In this document: positions 1-6,537 of the stretch, one piece after another
How positions within the stretch are numbered: position 1 is the stretch's first letter
How the letters are laid out: every line of letters begins with the position of its first letter
NCBI GenBank assembly: GCA_030749435.1
Contig: JASMKH010000015.1
Location: forward strand, 1-60,615
Origin: Phycisphaerales bacterium
GTDB lineage: Bacteria; Planctomycetota; Phycisphaerae; Phycisphaerales; SM1A02
Direction of reading: 5' to 3'
DNA length: 60,615 bases
The notes under the pieces: model-generated
What the model saw: only the letters and a program-made list of their open reading frames with translations
The model's database searches: none
What the model was told of the DNA's origin: nothing
Made by a program: the position numbers and the translations under genes

Positions 1-69
1 AGAACGAGACAGAACAAGGCATAAACGCCGCCGTTGTGTCCCACAGCCCCCAGTGCTGCACCAAGGACT

Positions 70-412
70 GGACACCCACCAACATGGGCAGGCGGGTGTT
101 GGACACCCACCAACACGGGCGGCGGCCCTGGCGAGCTAGGCGAGTGCTGGCGAGTGCTGGACACCCACCAACACGGGCCGCGGCTCTGGCGAGCGGCATC
201 AATGCTGGACACCCACCAACATGGCTGGCGGTGGCCGGGCGAATGCTGGACACCCACCGACATGGGCGGCGGCCGTGGCGAGCGGCACCGATGCTCACCA
301 ATGCTGGACACCCACCAACATGCGCGGCGGCCCTGGCGAGCGGCACCGGAAATGCTGGACACCCACCAACATGGCTGGCGGTGGCCGGGCGAGTGCTGGA
401 CACCCACCAACA
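70..412. repeat. Eight-copy hairpin-forming dispersed repeat array
   Basis: A 15-bp core GGACACCCACCAACA starts at 70, 101, 159, 207, 248, 306, 357 and 398; the fifth copy has CCGACA at its end. In copies 2-8 the seven bases just left of the loop (ATGCTGG, GTGCTGG or GTGTTGG) pair with CCAACAT, CCAACAC or CCGACAT across the loop ACACCCA. The outermost pair is either A-T or G-C and always matches. Copies 4-5 and 7-8 have the same 41-bp spacing and similar flanks, so part of the array arose by duplication. All three forward frames stay open because the unit lacks stops; I do not read it as coding. Role unknown; it lies about 400 bp left of parS. Confidence 0.85.
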
Positions 413-514
413 CGGGCCGCGGCCGTGGGCGGTGTGGGCGGGCTTGCTGGCGTGAGGCGGTCTGCATTGTGCGGGCGCTCAGTTCGTGCCCCAGCAGGCG
501 ACCCCTCTGGCGGC

Positions 515-580
515 GTGCCTCAGCCAACATGTGTCAGCCAGCACGTCTCAGCCTGGGAGTCAGCTAATTTGTCTCAGCAA
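515..580. repeat. Degenerate 14-bp iterated element (TCAGC core)
   Basis: The tetramer CAGC, always preceded by T, begins at 521, 535, 549, 561 and 575, giving steps of 14, 14, 12 and 14 bp. The best copies read GTGTCAGCC, GTCTCAGCC and GTCTCAGCA. The regular phase resembles iterons (tandem binding sites for a DNA-binding protein), but no such protein is encoded beside it except ParB, whose known site is different. Function is not known. Confidence 0.5.
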
Positions 581-661
581 GGGGGTGCGGTGGCGAGGTG
601 GGGCAACGGAAGTGGGTTCGGGGTGACCAGGCGTGTGGCACGCTCCCCGCTCCGCGGCCCT

Positions 662-704
662 ACTCCATGCCCCCATTTCATGTCCCCACTCCATGTCCGC
701 ACAG
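662..704. repeat. Three 13-bp direct repeats with CATG core
   Basis: CATG begins at 666, 679 and 692, exactly 13 bp apart, each followed by a C-rich stretch (CCCCC, TCCCC, TCCGC). It is short and GC-rich, unlike the A/T-rich 13-mers of a typical oriC unwinding element. It sits between the iterated CAGC element and the parS sites in a region without a gene. Confidence 0.4.
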
Positions 705-817
705 CGATTGGGGGAGTTATAGGACGAAAGGAGAGGGCGAGCAGTTGTGGGACGAGCGACAGCACGCATCGGTGCCCCCCACTCGAGACTTGCTCGGCCG
801 TCAGGGATTGAGGGCGG

Positions 818-831
818 GTTTCACGTGAAAC
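818..831. promoter_or_regulatory. parS: parS centromere site 1
   Basis: GTTTCACGTGAAAC is a perfect 14-bp palindrome identical to the conserved core of bacterial chromosomal parS, the ParB loading site. A second perfect copy and the parB gene follow directly, so the identification is secure. Confidence 0.95.
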
Positions 832-843
832 CTCACGTGAAGC
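832..843. promoter_or_regulatory. Degenerate third parS-like site
   Basis: CTCACGTGAAG directly abuts parS site 1 and keeps the inner TCACGTGA palindrome but loses the outer bases on the left. It may be a weak ParB site or a decayed copy. Confidence 0.4.
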
Positions 844-927
844 CAGCGTGGCGCCTTCTCCCCTGCCTTGGGGGGGGAGTTGGCCAGCGGGCGAGGTGAT
901 TTGACGAGCGGTTTTGCTGGGGCGGGC

Positions 928-941
928 GTTTCACGTGAAAC
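928..941. promoter_or_regulatory. parS: parS centromere site 2, beside the parB promoter
   Basis: A second perfect GTTTCACGTGAAAC, 110 bp from the first. About seven bases to its right is GATACA, a plausible -10 element for parB, so this parS occupies the place of the -35 box. Repression of parB by its own product is an inference from this overlap. Confidence 0.93.
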
Positions 942-1025
942 GATGTGATACAACACTCGTGTCCAGGACGGCGTCTTGGCGAAACTGAGAGTGTGTGTGG
1001 TCACTTGTTGCAAGGAGGCGTGAGC

Positions 1026-2204
1026 GTGGGCACAAAACGATCATCGTCGAAGAAGGCGTCGCAGGGGGCGACTCGAAAGACGGCAAAAAAGGCGACTCAA
1101 AGGGGGGCGAAGCGGGAGGCTTCCAGGAAGTCCACAAAGAAGCGGCGGCTCGGCATGGGCCTCAGTGGCATGATTGGCGAGCCGGTGCAGGTCCAGGTGG
1201 AGGAGGCCGCGCCGCCCCCGCCCAAGACCGGCCGTGTGAGCGAACCGGGCCCAGCGGCAAGTGGCTCGCCGCCAGCGGGGGTGGGCGGGGCCGCGGCCTC
1301 GGCCGCCGTGTCGGCTGTCCCCGGGACTTCCCCCGGGACTTCCCCCGGGACTTCCCCCGGGACTTCCCCCGGGGCCGCCTCGGAAGCCTCTGGCCAGGGG
1401 GCCCTTGCCGGCATTCTGGTGGGCGAGATCCGTCCCAATGACCGCCAGCCTCGGCAGGCAATCTCATCGGCGTCGCTGGAACCGCTGGTCGCGTCGATCC
1501 GCCAAGCCGGAGTGATGCAGCCCGTCATCGTGCGACCCCGAGGCGCCGATGGGCGGTTCGAGCTGGTCGCCGGCGAGCGGCGTTGGCGTGCGGCGACCGC
1601 GGCCGGGCTTGAACGGGTGCCTGCCCTTGTTCGGGATGTCGATGACCAGACGGCCGCCGAGTGGGCCATCGTCGAGAATGTCCAGCGTGAGGATCTGGAC
1701 GCGATCGAGCGAGCCGATGCGTTCCGGCGGCTGCAGGAGGAGTTTGGCCTGACGCACTCGGAGATCGCTGACCAGGTTGGAATGACCCGATCGGCCGTGA
1801 CGAACCAAATCAGACTCTGTGATCTCGATGAAGGCACACGGACCTTGGTGCGGCAGGGGGCACTGAGCGGCGGGCATGGCCGGTGCCTGCTTGGGGTTCC
1901 GAAGGTTGACCACAGGTTGGCGGTCGCCAAGCAGGCGATCGAAGGGGAGTGGAGCGTCCGAGAACTCGAACGACGGGTGCGATCGCTCACGGCCAGCCAG
2001 GCCCCCCGGGGTGCCGCGAAGCCGCCGCCAGACGCCGGCCGCGCCCATCTCGATGATCTGGAGCGGCAACTCGGGGAGTATCTGGGCACGCGGGTGCACA
2101 TCCATACCGGCCGCAAGCGCGATCGTGGCCGCCTGGCGATCGAGTTCTACGATCTGCAGCAGTTTGACGGGCTTCTGTCGCGGCTTGGATTCTCGGCAAG
2201 GTAG
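1026..2204 (+). CDS. parB: Chromosome-partitioning protein ParB (CTPase clamp)
   Basis: ParB loads at parS, binds CTP and slides as a DNA clamp; it works with ParA to segregate origins. Start GTG at 1026 is chosen because AAGGAGG (1012-1018) lies 7 nt upstream; an in-frame ATG at 945 has no such site. The 392-residue product has a Lys/Arg-rich segment (about 1-42), the usual GLSGMIGE box (about 44-51), a long Pro/Gly linker containing four PGTS units, the ParB N domain from about 132 with the CTP-binding GERRWRA (about 183-189) and ENVQRE, and a helix-turn-helix (about 242-264). The Lys-rich head plus linker makes the part before the catalytic domain much longer than usual. parA normally precedes parB but is not in the window. 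Confidence 0.95.
   Translation: MGTKRSSSKKASQGATRKTAKKATQRGAKREASRKSTKKRRLGMGLSGMIGEPVQVQVEEAAPPPPKTGRVSEPGPAASGSPPAGVGGAAASAAVSAVPGTSPGTSPGTSPGTSPGAASEASGQGALAGILVGEIRPNDRQPRQAISSASLEPLVASIRQAGVMQPVIVRPRGADGRFELVAGERRWRAATAAGLERVPALVRDVDDQTAAEWAIVENVQREDLDAIERADAFRRLQEEFGLTHSEIADQVGMTRSAVTNQIRLCDLDEGTRTLVRQGALSGGHGRCLLGVPKVDHRLAVAKQAIEGEWSVRELERRVRSLTASQAPRGAAKPPPDAGRAHLDDLERQLGEYLGTRVHIHTGRKRDRGRLAIEFYDLQQFDGLLSRLGFSAR
1319..1366 (+). repeat. Four perfect 12-bp tandem repeats inside parB
   Basis: CCCCGGGACTTC is repeated four times without change and is followed by CCCCGGGG. In the parB frame it codes for repeated PGTS in the flexible linker. Perfect identity suggests recent expansion and likely length variation between strains. 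Confidence 0.9.
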
Positions 2205-2431
2205 GGCAGGGATCGCAGAGTGGCCGGTGAGCCGAGGCCGATTGGCGCTCAATGCGTTGCGCGTCGTGGAGGAACCGCCGCTGACCGCTGTGAGGGCGGC
2301 GCTGCGAATCGCCTTCGCTCCACCCCGCGTTGTGATGGGAATCTCCGCGGGGTTGACTGGATACGCTCGTCCCGGGAAACCGATGCACTGCCAGGCAAGC
2401 CCGCGGTGAATCTGCCAGCATGAGGAGTTCC

Positions 2432-3292
2432 ATGGCCCCGGTTGCAACCGACATCACGGATGCCTTGTCCTTCGACATCGAGGACTGGTTTCACATTGTC
2501 GAGGTCGAGGCGCTCGCCGATACAGCCGCGTGGGATGGAATGGAATCTCTGGTGGAGCGGTATACCGAGTGGATTGTCCAGACCGTGACTGAGTCCGGGG
2601 CCAAGTGCACGTTCTTCGTGCTCGGTTGGATTGCTGAGCGGTACCCGCACCTCGTGGAGTTGATGACCCGGCACGGTCACGAAGTGGGCTCGCACTCCTA
2701 TTGGCATCGTGAGGTCTACCAACTCGACGCAGATACGTTCCGCGACGACATGCAGCGATCGATCGATGTCATTGAAGCTGCGGGCGGCACCAAGGTCATC
2801 GGATTCCGCGCGCCCTCGTTTTCCATTACACCGGGGACCGAATGGGCCTTCGACGTGCTTCACGATGTCGGCATTCAATACGACGCCAGCCTGTTTCCGG
2901 CGGACCGCGCTCATGGCGGATACCCCTGCCCTGAAGGTCCTCATGTGTTCGAAGGGGCGCCGTCGGGCAGACCGATGCCGGAGTTGCCCATGAGCATCAT
3001 GCGTGTTGGACCAAAACGCATTCCGTTTTCAGGGGGCGGGTACCTGCGACTGCTGCCGACGTGGTTGATCAACCGCGGCTTTGAGCAGCAGCACGCACGG
3101 GGCAGGCCCGCAGTGATCTACCTGCACCCGCGAGACTTCGCTCCGGATTGCCCGCGAGTCCCCATGCCGCTGCACCGCCGTTTCAAGTGCTACGTCAATA
3201 CACGCGGAACCAAGGCGAAACTCAAGTCGTTGCTGAAGCGGTATCGGTTTGGAACCTGCGCCGAAGTGCTCGGCGTTGACTACGAGCATTGA
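2432..3292 (+). CDS. Polysaccharide deacetylase, XrtA/PEP-CTERM-locus type with C-terminal DUF3473
   Basis: Predicted NodB-fold metal-dependent deacetylase of extracellular polysaccharide. Visible motifs are SFDIEDWFH at the start (catalytic/metal Asp pair), HGHEVGSHSYWHR (metal-binding H-x3-5-H motif), GFRAPSFS, and YLHPRDF near the end, the pattern of the subfamily found in exosortase-associated exopolysaccharide loci. At 286 residues it has the usual size. ATG 2432 is preferred over ATG 2420 because GAGGAG (2422-2427) lies just upstream, though the 4-nt spacing is short. No exosortase is in the window, but the truncated WecG-type glycosyltransferase at the right edge belongs to the same kind of pathway. 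Its end overlaps the convergent epimerase gene by 13 bp. Confidence 0.85.
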   Translation: MAPVATDITDALSFDIEDWFHIVEVEALADTAAWDGMESLVERYTEWIVQTVTESGAKCTFFVLGWIAERYPHLVELMTRHGHEVGSHSYWHREVYQLDADTFRDDMQRSIDVIEAAGGTKVIGFRAPSFSITPGTEWAFDVLHDVGIQYDASLFPADRAHGGYPCPEGPHVFEGAPSGRPMPELPMSIMRVGPKRIPFSGGGYLRLLPTWLINRGFEQQHARGRPAVIYLHPRDFAPDCPRVPMPLHRRFKCYVNTRGTKAKLKSLLKRYRFGTCAEVLGVDYEH

Positions 3293-4236
3293 GGGCCGGG
3301 CTGTTTCAGAAGATCGGCAAGCGTCTGCTCCATCGCGGCCTTCGAAGCGTACGCCCCCGGCAAGCCATACCGCCGTGTGAGCATGTCGGTGTCGGCGACC
3401 GAACGGGTGATGTCGCCGGGTCGCGGGGGCCCGTAGTGGCGTTCGAGGGGTTGGCCGCCGGTTGCAGCTTCAATGGCGGCAATCAGTTGGAGCAGCGATG
3501 TCTCACATCCCGTGCCGACGTTGACCGGCTCACCGGCTGGCTTGACTGCGGCGCGGCACAACGCGTCGACAGCCAGCGGCACCGGGACAAAGTCACGCGT
3601 CTGCGTGCCGTCACCATCCAGCGTGATGGCGGTTCCCATACTCGCGGCCTCCGAGAACAGTGACACCACCGCGGCATAGGCGACATCGGTGCGTTGCCCC
3701 GGACCGAACACGTTGAAGAATCGCAGCGGGGTTGCCTCCAGATCGCCTCGGGCGACGGCGCTCAGGATGATCGCTTCGCCAGCCAACTTGCTCGAGGCGT
3801 ATCGGGTTCCCGGTGCCGGGTGGTCCGTTTCGCAGCACGGCACACGGCAACTTGGGCCATACACCGCACAACTGCTGGCAAACACGAGCGTTGCACGCGC
3901 TCTGGCCGCCGCCTGTACGACGATGTCCGTGCCTGTGACGTTGGTCTCGTGGCACCGCTCGGGTTCCGCTTCACACGCAGGCACCGAGACCATGGCGGCG
4001 AGGTGGAACACGGTGTCGCAGTCGCGGGCGGCTCGGAGCACGTCGCCGCGATCCGTGATCGAAGACTCGATGAGCGATGCCTGATCAGCGGGTCGTCTGC
4101 CCGTCGAGAGGTCGTCCAGGATCCTGACGCGGGCACCAGCAGCAGTGAGTCGTCTGCACAAGTGGGTTCCAATGAACCCGCAGCCGCCGGTGACGAGCAC
4201 CTGCCGCCCGTTCCAATGGGAATCGCATTCGCGCAT
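3280..4236 (-). CDS. NAD-dependent epimerase/dehydratase (extended SDR, UDP-sugar type)
   Basis: Rossmann-fold sugar-nucleotide enzyme, likely a UDP-glucose 4-epimerase-like or UDP-sugar-modifying protein. The 318-residue product shows the NAD-binding GGCGFIG near residue 16, LDDLSTG, FHLAA, SSCAVYG with a following YASSK catalytic Tyr-Lys pair, and RFFNVFGPGQ, all hallmarks of the extended SDR group. The exact substrate cannot be told. The gene diverges from cysS with only 43 bp between start codons. A TAGCAT box lies 6 nt before the ATG, so a leaderless transcript is likely. Its neighbour, the deacetylase, suggests a role in surface polysaccharide. Confidence 0.88.
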   Translation of the reverse strand: MRECDSHWNGRQVLVTGGCGFIGTHLCRRLTAAGARVRILDDLSTGRRPADQASLIESSITDRGDVLRAARDCDTVFHLAAMVSVPACEAEPERCHETNVTGTDIVVQAAARARATLVFASSCAVYGPSCRVPCCETDHPAPGTRYASSKLAGEAIILSAVARGDLEATPLRFFNVFGPGQRTDVAYAAVVSLFSEAASMGTAITLDGDGTQTRDFVPVPLAVDALCRAAVKPAGEPVNVGTGCETSLLQLIAAIEAATGGQPLERHYGPPRPGDITRSVADTDMLTRRYGLPGAYASKAAMEQTLADLLKQPGPQCS

Positions 4237-4242
4237 GACTCC

Positions 4243-4248
4243 ATGCTA
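4243..4248 (-). promoter_or_regulatory. -10 box TAGCAT of the epimerase gene
   Basis: TAGCAT on the minus strand ends 6 nt before the ATG at 4236, so transcription would begin at or next to the start codon. The -35 region is weak and overlaps the region that drives cysS the other way. Confidence 0.5.
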
Positions 4249-4266
4249 CCGCTCGCTGCGGGGCAG

Positions 4267-4272
4267 TACCCT
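4267..4272 (+). promoter_or_regulatory. -10 box TACCCT of cysS
   Basis: TACCCT ends 7 nt before the chosen cysS ATG at 4280, with no Shine-Dalgarno sequence, which supports both the start choice and a leaderless mRNA. Confidence 0.5.
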
Positions 4273-4279
4273 GAAGCGT

Positions 4280-5818
4280 ATGGAACTGGCACTTCACAAT
4301 ACGTTGTCGGGCGAGCGGGAGCGATTCGTGCCGATGGATCCACGCGGCAAGCGTGTGACGTTCTACTCGTGTGGACCGACCGTCTACGACTACGCCCACA
4401 TCGGCAACTTCCGGTCATTCCTCAATGCAGACATCCTTCGGCGAACGCTCGAACTCCTCGGGTTCGAGGTCGTGCACATCATGAACATCACGGATGTCGG
4501 ACATATGACCGACGACGCCGTTGCCGACGGCGGCGGTGAGGACAAGATGGAGGTGGCCTCGAAGCGGCTGCATGAAGCGAAGAAGTCCGGCGCGCTCCCA
4601 GACGGCGTCGACATCGACCCATCCGATCCGATGGCAGTCGCCGACTTCTATGCAGATGCGTTTCTGAACGATGCGAGATCGCTCGGACTGAAGGTCGCGA
4701 TCGAAGCGGACTCGCATCCGGAACGCCTGCCTCGACCGACGCAGTTCGTGCAGCGCATGATCGGTATGGTCGAGTCGCTGATCGACCGGGGGCATGCCTA
4801 CCAGGCTGGCGACGGGGTGGTGTATTTCGATGTGTCGAGCTGGCCCGACTATGGTGAACTCTCCGGCAACACGATCGACGCGCTTCGAAGCGGCGAGGGC
4901 GGTCGGGTCGACATGGCCACACAGTCGATCAAGCGGCATCCGGCCGACTTCATGCTGTGGAAGCCGGACAGCGACCATCTGATGCGGTGGCCGAGCCCGT
5001 GGGGCGTGGGGTATCCCGGCTGGCATCTCGAGTGCTCCGTCATGGCCGGTGCGTTGCTTGGCGAGGAGATCGACCTGCACAGCGGTGGCGAGGACAACAT
5101 TTTCCCCCATCATGAGTGCGAGATTGCTCAGTCACGAGGCACGACCGGTTGCGGCACCTTTGCTCGATACTGGTTCCACACCCGCCACCTGATGGTGGAT
5201 GGCGCCAAGATGAGCAAATCAAGCGGAACATTCTTCACGATCCGCGACCTGCTTGAACGGGGCGCGTCTCCGGCAGCCATTCGACTCGAGTTGGTTCGCA
5301 CGCACTATCGACTCAACTCGAACTTCACGATGCAGGGTCTTCGCGACGCGCAGAAACAGGTGGAGCGCATCAGTCGTGTTGCTCGCTGGCTTGAGGAACA
5401 TGCAGCCGTTGCCCGCGATGGCACAGGTCCGCTGCAAGCGGCGATGGAGCCATTCAAGGCGGCGTTGTGTGACGATCTCAACGTTGCAGGTGCGCTCGGT
5501 GTTCTGAATTCAGCGATTGGGGCGTTGTCGCTGGACGGTCCACCTGCATCTGTCGACGGATCCGGTACATGGGCCGATGAGTTGGCTGCGCTGCGGGCGA
5601 TGGACTCGGTGTTCGGTGTGCTTGATCTGGACGTTGCGCCGCCCGCTGGGGGAAGCGATGAGATTGCCGTAATCGAAGCGCTGATCGAGGCGCGGCGATC
5701 GGCGCGGGACAACAAGGACTGGGCCAGAGCCGACGAGATCCGGGACGAGTTGCTGGACATGGGCATCGCGATCAAGGACGGCGCGGGCGGAACCGCGTGG
5801 GAACGTGTGCTCCAATGA
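4280..5818 (+). CDS. cysS: Cysteinyl-tRNA synthetase
   Basis: Charges tRNA-Cys with cysteine in the cytoplasm (class I synthetase). The 512-residue product has Cys31 in YSCGPTVYD (zinc ligand and active site), the HIGN signature at 40-43, LECS (zinc ligand), HHECE, and KMSKSSG at about 310-316. Although the open frame extends upstream to 4145, the family begins a few residues before the conserved ALHNTLS, matching ATG 4280, which has a -10 box right before it. The stop overlaps the start of coaE (ATGA), so the two are translationally coupled. Confidence 0.96.
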   Translation: MELALHNTLSGERERFVPMDPRGKRVTFYSCGPTVYDYAHIGNFRSFLNADILRRTLELLGFEVVHIMNITDVGHMTDDAVADGGGEDKMEVASKRLHEAKKSGALPDGVDIDPSDPMAVADFYADAFLNDARSLGLKVAIEADSHPERLPRPTQFVQRMIGMVESLIDRGHAYQAGDGVVYFDVSSWPDYGELSGNTIDALRSGEGGRVDMATQSIKRHPADFMLWKPDSDHLMRWPSPWGVGYPGWHLECSVMAGALLGEEIDLHSGGEDNIFPHHECEIAQSRGTTGCGTFARYWFHTRHLMVDGAKMSKSSGTFFTIRDLLERGASPAAIRLELVRTHYRLNSNFTMQGLRDAQKQVERISRVARWLEEHAAVARDGTGPLQAAMEPFKAALCDDLNVAGALGVLNSAIGALSLDGPPASVDGSGTWADELAALRAMDSVFGVLDLDVAPPAGGSDEIAVIEALIEARRSARDNKDWARADEIRDELLDMGIAIKDGAGGTAWERVLQ

Positions 5819-6423
5819 ACGCGGCGGTGCCGGTGATCGGCCTGGCCGGCGGCGTCGGGTCGGGGAAGAGCAGCGTGGCAGAGGCTTTCGCAGCGGAGGG
5901 GTGCTTTGTGATCGACGCCGACGAAGTTGCCGCCGAGGCCATGGCGGCGCCTGACACGCGGCGGCAGCTTGAGCAGTGGTGGGGGTCGGACATCAACGCT
6001 GCAGATGGAAGTCTGGATCGGTCCAAAGTCGCTGCGATCGTGTTCACCGATGTCGCCGAGCGGCAACGACTTGAGGGGCTCATCCATCCGCTGGTCAAGG
6101 ATCGATGCCGCGGGCGGTGCGGCGAGGCCCCCGCCGGCTCGAGGGCAATCGTCCTCGATGCGCCGCTGCTCTTCGAGGTGGGTCTGGATGACTGGTGTGA
6201 CATGGTCGTGTTCGTAGATACGCCAGCAGCGGTTCGCCATGCCCGGGCGGAGATGCGGCATGGCTGGGCCCCCGGGGAGGCAGCCAGACGGGAAGCTGCA
6301 CAAATGGCGCTTGACGAGAAGCGGCGGAGATCCGATGATGTGATTGTCAACGCGGAGGACCGGACCTCGATCCACCGGCAAGTTGCCGGGATTCTGGATC
6401 GCCTCCATCCGCGGACCGACTGA
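5815..6423 (+). CDS. coaE: Dephospho-CoA kinase
   Basis: Phosphorylates the ribose 3'-hydroxyl of dephospho-CoA, the last step of coenzyme A synthesis. The P-loop GGVGSGKSS lies at about residues 11-19, followed by the DADE segment, and LDAPLLFE and a family-typical arginine-rich lid. The start ATG 5815 overlaps the cysS stop codon by one step (ATGA). The length, 202 residues, is normal. The TagA-like mix of short overlap and same strand indicates an operon cysS-coaE, and rho may be read through from it since only 114 bp separate them. Confidence 0.93.
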   Translation: MNAAVPVIGLAGGVGSGKSSVAEAFAAEGCFVIDADEVAAEAMAAPDTRRQLEQWWGSDINAADGSLDRSKVAAIVFTDVAERQRLEGLIHPLVKDRCRGRCGEAPAGSRAIVLDAPLLFEVGLDDWCDMVVFVDTPAAVRHARAEMRHGWAPGEAARREAAQMALDEKRRRSDDVIVNAEDRTSIHRQVAGILDRLHPRTD

Positions 6424-6449
6424 CCCGTTTGTATTCAACGATCTTCCCT

Positions 6450-6514
6450 GCCGCACCTGCGGCGCCCGGGTCATCACTTTCGCCGCAAGACCACACTTCG
6501 CCGATTGGGCGAAG
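6450..6514 (+). other. Two hairpins in the rho leader
   Basis: The 114-nt gap before rho can form GCCGC (6450-6454) with GCGGC (6459-6463), a 4-nt loop, and CTTCGCC (6496-6502) with GGCGAAG (6508-6514), a 5-nt loop. Neither has a T run. Rho genes in other bacteria are controlled by Rho itself in the leader; whether these stems serve that is an inference. Confidence 0.45.
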
Positions 6515-6537
6515 CGGCTACACAGGGCATCAGGATC

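Noticed and set aside
70-412. CRISPR array
   Set aside because: The unit is only about 15-22 bp, spacings vary from 31 to 58 bp, the intervening sequence is itself repeated, and no cas gene is near.
34-811. Several overlapping open frames across the repeat array (178-196 residues) with repeated LDTHQHG, GHPPTW or CWTPTNM
   Set aside because: All three frames stay open because the repeat unit lacks stop codons; no frame has a start site, domain or codon bias better than the others.
600-1025. oriC with DnaA boxes
   Set aside because: I found no TTATCCACA-like box and no A/T-rich stretch; only parS and GC-rich repeats are present.
1097-2116. Antisense 339-residue frame opposite parB, and similar long antisense frames (for example 33236-34792 and 56919-58277)
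   Set aside because: These are shadows of high-GC coding sequence; the sense proteins have complete conserved motifs and the antisense ones do not.
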